Below, in pieces: positions 7,344-11,231 of a DNA stretch of 11,231 nucleotides. Under the pieces are notes generated by a model. It saw nothing but the letters and a program-made list of their open reading frames with translations. It did not search any database and was not told the DNA's origin. Source of the DNA: Euperipatoides rowelli (lineage: Eukaryota; Onychophora; Udeonychophora; Euonychophora; Peripatopsidae); the NCBI GenBank assembly GCA_003024985.2, contig PXIH01S0038672.1; one strand, 5' to 3'. The stretch's first letter is position 1; each line of letters begins with the position of its first letter. The position numbers and the translations under genes are program-made.

Positions 7344-7594
7344 TGGTTAAAATCCATTATCTGCCCACCAATGTGGCTGACGGTAGTAAGTTGAAATTAG
7401 CTAGATTGGCGCTGATCAAAATATTATTTCACCTCTAGATTATTTTAGGTTCCAGGGTTATGGTAAGGTTAGGACTGTAAAGAAAATACTAAATTTAGTG
7501 AGAAAAAAATACTAATTCCCCACATTACTATATTTTAGTCGTCGCACGCCTCATAACGTTAATTATGTTGTCGGCAGATAACGGAATCTGACCA
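7344..7594 (+). mobile_element. MITE copy 1, 251 bp, with 6-bp TSD
   Basis: Both ends carry inverted repeats: TGGTTAAAATCCATTATCTG at the left, and TGGTCAGATTCCGTTATCTG when the right end is reverse-complemented. A CCACCAA-like extension follows. It is bracketed by identical TCAAAT at 7338-7343 and 7595-7600, a target-site duplication. There is no coding capacity, so it is non-autonomous and moved by a transposase encoded elsewhere. Compared with copy 2 it aligns end to end with many substitutions. The TGGT ends and 6-base duplication do not point firmly to a known superfamily. Confidence 0.85.
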
Positions 7595-7600
7595 TCAAAT

Positions 7601-7819
7601 CTTTAATTTTTAATAATAAGATTTTATATCATGTTTGTACTATTTCAATATGGAACATTTTAACTGCTCAGCCCTACAAGTTCCACAGACTGATTATAAG
7701 TTTATAGAATTTAATTGGTAATTAAATAAATAAATAAATATTAATTAATGAAAAATAAATTATACAATAGCATTTAGAAATGTTTAATCTTCATAGACTT
7801 TTAAATGCTAAATTGGTTT
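7601..7819. other. AT-rich spacer with an (AAAT)n tract
   Basis: It lies between the two MITE copies. It holds an (AAAT)n tract at about 7725-7740. A 9-base inverted repeat, TAGCATTTA/TAAATGCTA, sits at 7768-7776/7802-7810. No gene is supported. Confidence 0.55.
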
Positions 7820-7880
7820 GCTTTATTTATTTGATTGTTTGAATCAAATAATTCTAGCTTTATTTATTTGATTGTTTGAA
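7820..7880 (+). repeat. Exact 24-bp direct repeat, period 37
   Basis: GCTTTATTTATTTGATTGTT followed by TGAA occurs at 7820-7843 and 7857-7880. The second copy's last two bases are the start of the AAATAT duplication flanking MITE copy 2. The MITE therefore inserted at the edge of a short tandem duplication, or the duplication arose beside it. Confidence 0.85.
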
Positions 7881-7884
7881 ATAT

Positions 7885-8137
7885 TGGTTAGATTCCGTTA
7901 TCTGTCCACCAATATGGCTGACGTTAGTAAGTTGAAATTATCTAGATTGGCGCTCAGGAAAATATTATTTTGCCTCTAGATTATCCTAGGGTTCAGGGTA
8001 ACGGTAAGTTTAGGACCATAAAGAAAATTTACTAAAATCGTTGAGAAAAAATACTACTTCCACATGCTACTACGTTTTAGTTGTTGCACAACTCCTAACG
8101 TTAATTATGTTGGTGGGCAAATAATGGAATCTCACCA
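7885..8137 (+). mobile_element. MITE copy 2, 253 bp, with 6-bp TSD
   Basis: The left end TGGTTAGATTCCGTTATCTG and the reverse-complemented right end TGGTGAGATTCCATTATTTG match closely and continue into CCCACCAA-type DNA, about 28 bases with four differences. Identical AAATAT flanks it at 7879-7884 and 8138-8143. The interior shares GGCTGACG, TAGTAAGTTGAAATTA, CTAGATTGGCGCT, CCTCTAGATTAT, AGGAC and ACGTTAATTATGTTG with copy 1 in the same order. No coding capacity. Two copies with independent duplications show real transposition, not local duplication. Confidence 0.85.
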
Positions 8138-8143
8138 AAATAT

Positions 8144-8738
8144 TTTCTAATATTTAAATTATGAAATAAACTAAAAGTTATTAATAAGATATTCATAGTT
8201 ATTACTCACTTCCTTATTGCAAGATTAAAAGATCAACACTTTATGATATTTATTACTTCCCACTAAAGTTAAGTCAAGTTGAATTGCTTGAATTGCCACT
8301 GTCAAAATATTTTAAAATTAGCAATACATATTAATTAAAGAAAAGCATGCTTCAAATAATAATCATATAAATATTTATAAACAAATTAAACTATATTTTA
8401 AAATATAATAGTCTATATGAAAAAGTTATTTTAAAAATTAAAAAAATGTAAAAACAGCTAGAGAAAACTGCAAAACTCTAGCTATTATTTTGCTTTTCCT
8501 GTTTTTTTGTATTAATAGCATGATTTAATTTTATGTAAATAATTGTTTAATATTTTTAATACAGGCTTTATTTAAAAAAAAAAAAATGAAATGATGTCTG
8601 CTGCACATTTAATGAAAACTGTTTCTCAATATGCATTGTGGTTTTAGAAGTCCAATCAAAAACCATATCTTATGATTTTCAAAAATTGATACTTTAAAGA
8701 TCAATGTGGATACCAGAGAAGCTTACAGACATAGGCCC
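8144..8738. other. AT-rich stretch without a supported gene
   Basis: Apart from the hairpin at 8456-8483 and A or T runs (for example about 8573-8585), nothing is recognised. No ORF of note is present on either strand. Confidence 0.5.
8456..8483. repeat. 8-bp perfect hairpin
   Basis: AGCTAGAG (8456-8463) pairs with CTCTAGCT (8476-8483) across a 12-base loop. Function unknown. Confidence 0.7.
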
Positions 8739-8886
8739 CATTTGCATGTACAGTAATTTCATCCATAATAAATTGAACTGTGTCTCAACCGCGGATAAGG
8801 ATTTTGTGTTTGGTGTTAATGTTATCAACAGTTCAGACAGATTTAGTGATTGCTAACACAATCATGACTCAGCTGCGGATAATAAA
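8739..8886 (+). repeat. Dispersed repeat family B, forward copy
   Basis: Shares three ordered blocks with the reverse complement of 9995-10091. These are CATTTGCATG, TTTCATCC, and a GCTAACACAATCATGACTCA block followed by a CNNCGG word. CTCAACCGCGGATAA and CTCAGCTGCGGATAA inside it are themselves similar, hinting at an internal duplication. The forward copy is about 50 bases longer between blocks two and three. It is probably a fragment of a DNA-transposon MITE; the family is unrecognised and no TIR or TSD is clear. Confidence 0.55.
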
Positions 8887-8956
8887 TTTGTAAATAACAG
8901 GAACCGAAAATAATAATAAAAAAAAAGCTCATTCCCATCATCCATAGAGCTTATAA

Positions 8957-9161
8957 TCTTATACATAAAAATGAATGTTTGTCTGTCTGTATGTTCGCTA
9001 TACAAATCCACAGTTTTAGAAATAGAGGGTGGAAATTTTGCACAAATGTCTCCTTCAACTCTGGCCAGGTGATAGGCTATTTAAACTTGAGCTGGGTCAT
9101 TCACAGAGGGAACAAAAACCCTTTAAAGTATTCAACCAATCAGATTGCTGCAAAGTTATTA
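8957..9161 (+). mobile_element. Helentron/pearl-like leader segment
   Basis: It begins near ATACATAAAAATGAATG, followed by GTTTGTCTGTCTGTATGTTC and a GGTGGAAATTTTGCACAAATG stretch. Leader blocks with a TGTCTGTCTGT motif shortly upstream of a GAAATTTTGCAC motif recur in non-autonomous Helentron-related elements of invertebrates, including the DINE-1/HINE group. It leads directly into tandem units of 159 bases, matching the leader-plus-core-repeat plan of such elements and of bivalve pearl elements. An open frame here (8979-9170) reads through the leader and is not a convincing gene. Confidence 0.55.
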
Positions 9162-9618
9162 TTAAACTAGCATAATTTATTACCAATAATTTTATTGTCT
9201 GACAGTTAGTTTTGGCGGGAAAAAAAGTTCTAATTGAGAATAATGGTAAGCAGATTATTTTGTTGCATGTATGCTATACAAATTAACTGTATTAGCATAT
9301 AAAAGTGTAAACTAAGAGAATTAAACTAGCAGAATTTATTATCAATAATTTTATTGTCTGACAGTTAGTTTTGGCAGGTAAAAAGGTTCTAAACTTGAAT
9401 AATGGTAAGCAGATTTACAAATTAACTGTATTAGCATATAAAAGTGTAAACTAAGAGAATTAAACTAGCAGAATTTATTACCAATAATTTTATTGTCTGA
9501 CAGTTAGTTTTGGCAGGAAAAAAAGGTTCTAAATGAGAATAATGGTAAGCAGGTATTTTGTTGCATGTATGCTATACAAATTAAATGTATTAGCATATAA
9601 AAGTGTAAACTAAGAGAA
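9162..9618 (+). repeat. Three tandem units of 159, 139 and 159 bp
   Basis: Units at 9162-9320, 9321-9459 and 9460-9618 each start TTAAACTAGCA and end GTGTAAACTAAGAGAA. They share AATAATTTTATTGTCTGACA, GTTAGTTTTGGC and AATAATGGTAAGCAG. The middle unit lacks 20 bases (the TTTTGTTGCATGTATGCTA region) present in both neighbours. Outside that gap the units differ at only a few positions, much less than other repeats here, so the array expanded fairly recently. It forms the core of the presumed Helentron/pearl-like element. Confidence 0.92.
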
Positions 9619-9748
9619 GAGAGGGGAGATGGAAAATTCTTAGGATTATGGGGGGGGGAAGGGAGGGAGGAACAGGATGGAGATTTGGAATGTGGGAGGC
9701 AGGGGGGATTATGGGATAGGGGGAAATGGGGGGGAGGGGGAGGGGCCC
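9619..9748 (+). repeat. G-rich low-complexity tract with G-quadruplex potential
   Basis: Purine-rich, almost C-free plus-strand DNA with at least ten runs of three or more G. Examples are a nine-G run followed by GAAGGGAGGGAGG-type DNA, and GGGGGGG, GGGGG and GGGG in close succession near 9728-9748. It starts exactly where the third tandem unit ends. On the minus strand it is translated as Pro/Ser-rich sequence downstream of the Myb/SANT-like domain. Confidence 0.85.
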
Positions 9749-9896
9749 AGGCAATGTCGGGTAGTTCTGCTAGTAATTTATAAATAGCCTTGGTTCTTTT
9801 AGAATTTTTTAAATCTGTTTGGATTTTTTCATTTCTCCAAATTTCTATTAAAGAAAAAACCTTGTCACTGCACCAAACAGTGGCCCGTTTCGACAT
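9747..9896 (-). CDS. Myb/SANT-like DNA-binding domain, partial (exon or remnant)
   Basis: The minus-strand frame opens at ATG 9896 (context AAAATG) and gives about 50 residues that resemble the Myb/SANT-like (Myb_DNA-bind_4, trihelix-type) fold. These include an early Trp (residue 8) followed by SDKVFSLIEIWRNEKIQ, then a basic KRTKAIYKLLAEL segment. The W...L-x-x-IW...E-x-IQ...R...Y-x-x-x-A pattern is typical of helices one and two. The domain normally continues with a third helix bearing a second Trp or Tyr and a Cys-x-x-K motif, and these are absent. Instead the frame runs to 9504 through Pro/Ser-rich codons from the G-rich tract and then through a tandem unit, which cannot be native protein. 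No good splice donor lies at the domain edge. Such domains occur in regulators and in PIF/Harbinger transposon accessory proteins. It may be a truncated exon or a transposon-derived relic. Confidence 0.5.
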
Positions 9897-9905
9897 TTTG
9901 AAAGC

Positions 9906-9918
9906 AAAAAAAAAAAAA
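9906..9918. repeat. A13 homopolymer
   Basis: A run of 13 A immediately upstream (on the minus strand) of the Myb/SANT-like ATG, where it reads as T13. Confidence 0.85.
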
Positions 9919-9994
9919 GCCTTATCTGATGAGAATTAAATATCTCACAAGAGATAAAATAGCTCTACAAACGGCATAATAACCAAACACCAAC

Positions 9995-10091
9995 ACGGTT
10001 CAACCGTGGATGAGTCAGGATCATGTTCGCTAAAGCTCAACAATGGCTTAACCAGTATCAATAATGGCGGATGAAAATGTCCATACAAATG
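9995..10091 (-). repeat. Dispersed repeat family B, reverse copy
   Basis: On the minus strand this reads CATTTGTATG, then TTTCATCC, then GCGAACATGATCCTGACTCA followed by CCACGG. This matches the ordered blocks of 8739-8886 but with about 50 bases fewer between blocks two and three. It lies inverted relative to that copy, 1.1 kb away, on the far side of the Myb/SANT-like frame. Confidence 0.5.
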
Positions 10092-10930
10092 ATAATGTTA
10101 ATATAAATGATACCACATAAATAATTCTTTTTTTTTTTTTAGAAAATTGTCATGTTTTGAGTCACCTACTTGCCCAATGGTAAAATCTAATTATTGATAG
10201 AGCCTAATGTTTTTCAGTTTCGTTCAATAAATTAGTAAATAACACATCTCATATCTTATGCTTTTCAAAAAAATGTGTTAAAGACACACAGACATAGAAA
10301 AAAGATTGAAGCATAAAGAGATGTTTTGATAGCATATGTATAAAAAAGAATTCGATTTGATAAACTAATTCATTAGGAAAGGAAATGTTTGGTTTTAAAA
10401 TAAACCAGATTAAATTCTGAAGGGAATTGAAAAATGTACTGTACGTTTCGAACCACTAACAATAATTTATTTTCTAATTCGTCAACACTCATGATTTGTA
10501 TAGAGATAAAAAAATAAAGTTTTCTTTTCTTTAAATTTAAAAACGGCTTACGTATTTCCAACATTTTCATGGTATTTCCCCCGTGTCCTGAATACATTTT
10601 TTTTTTATTTCTGTGATAACATTTTTCTTCCAACTGTCTGATTTTAACCGACAAGCAAACAAGAATCCAAATGGAAGATGAAAAGAATTTGATTGACATC
10701 AAATGTTCGTTCAGAATAACTTCAATATCTTCTTCACAATTGCGAATTTATTTGAAAAACTATAAAATGAATAAATTCAATGCTTTTGGTATGACAAGAA
10801 AATAAAAATTAAACTAAACTGTTAACAAATATTAAAAAAATGATTTATAGCTGGGATATAACACAAAATTACAATATCATCAATACATGCTGCTTTGAAT
10901 CATTTTGTAAGATAAAATTAGTTAAAGTTG
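10092..10930. other. AT-rich stretch, no supported gene
   Basis: A T run lies at about 10128-10140. A minus-strand frame at 10373-10702 encodes 109 residues rich in Lys, Phe and Ile. It contains a possible donor (GTAAGC, reverse complement of 10546-10551), but I recognise no domain and do not call it. Confidence 0.45.
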
Positions 10931-11231
10931 ATTAAAAATTTTAATTCCTAGGAATCCTCTCTGTCTCTCGTAGCTACTTTTACAATTTGTCTTATTATTT
11001 CTGATAGTGTCTTTATTTCTCTCAATTTAACAATTTTATGCTTTTCATTTTTTATTTACTTTGGTGTTTTTTTCTCAGTTTATTACTCGCTCGTTCTTAT
11101 CATTATTTCTACCTTATACATTTTCCGTGTTTCTGTATTTACCTATGTTCTAGATTTATAATTTCCCATCTTCTTTCTTTTTACCCTTTTAGGATCTATC
11201 TATCTCTAGCCTTACATCAATCTATCCATCC
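10931..11231. other. Pyrimidine-biased terminal stretch
   Basis: The plus strand is strongly T+C-rich, with scattered CTCTCTGTCTCTC, TTTCTTTCTTTTT and CTATCTATC words, ending in a degenerate (ATCT)n-like tract at the window edge. No ORF or RNA gene is recognised. Confidence 0.55.

Noticed and set aside
10373-10702. 109-codon minus-strand frame with a possible donor site
   Set aside because: Composition (Lys, Phe, Ile, Leu) is that of AT-rich random ORFs, and no domain is recognised.

Overview
This window looks like intergenic or intronic DNA from an AT-rich invertebrate animal genome. It is dominated by mobile-element remnants and tandem repeats. I find no complete protein-coding gene, rRNA, tRNA or CRISPR array. 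The eukaryotic assignment rests on an LTR with a Ty3/gypsy-type gag remnant, short non-autonomous DNA transposons with terminal inverted repeats (TIRs) and target-site duplications (TSDs), a Helentron/pearl-like tandem-repeat element, a Myb/SANT-like domain fragment, and abundant homopolymer and dinucleotide runs. The repeat types suggest an arthropod, mollusc or cnidarian, but the sequence alone does not decide which. A single N lies at 6361.

Layout, left half. Positions 1-120 hold a perfect 36-bp direct repeat around a (TA)n tract. Two diverged copies of one dispersed repeat lie at 901-1082 and 2289-2479, each ending in a small hairpin. Between them are a cluster of GCGCC-containing motifs (about 1505-1765) and a strong hairpin (2138-2163). 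A 32-bp minisatellite (about 2649-2826) abuts a well-defined 228-bp LTR (2830-3057). A tRNA primer-binding site follows at 3058, and then a gag reading frame (3118 to about 3540) broken by stop codons. The rest of that retrotransposon is missing. Positions 3541-4700 are AT-rich with no supported gene.

Centre. Positions about 4804-5725 form a composite satellite. Pyrimidine-rich 6-bp and 12-bp arrays alternate with a roughly 50-bp block built of palindromes, and the block carries the exact CC(A/T)6GG sequence five times. The array runs into a pair of perfect 39-bp inverted repeats (5740-5778 and 6086-6124). These lie within a four-copy tandem family centred on a CCAAGATGACT-like core (5852-6225).

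Right half. A 58-bp near-perfect hairpin (6656-6713) precedes a family of about 250-bp miniature inverted-repeat elements. Two copies (7344-7594, 7885-8137) share TIRs beginning TGGT and are each flanked by a perfect 6-bp duplication. A third, badly diverged relative lies inverted at about 6767-7016. Further right are a Helentron/pearl-like leader (about 8957-9161) with 159/139/159-bp tandem units (9162-9618), and a G-rich tract (9619-9748). A minus-strand ORF opens with a recognisable Myb/SANT-like DNA-binding domain (9747-9896) and then runs into the G-rich tract. Two related segments in opposite orientation (8739-8886 and 9995-10091) flank this set. The remaining 1.1 kb is AT-rich, ending in a pyrimidine-biased strand.

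Nothing here forms an operon or a cooperating gene set. The window reads as layered insertions. Its most unusual structures are the palindrome-bearing composite satellite and the MITE family with 6-bp duplications.
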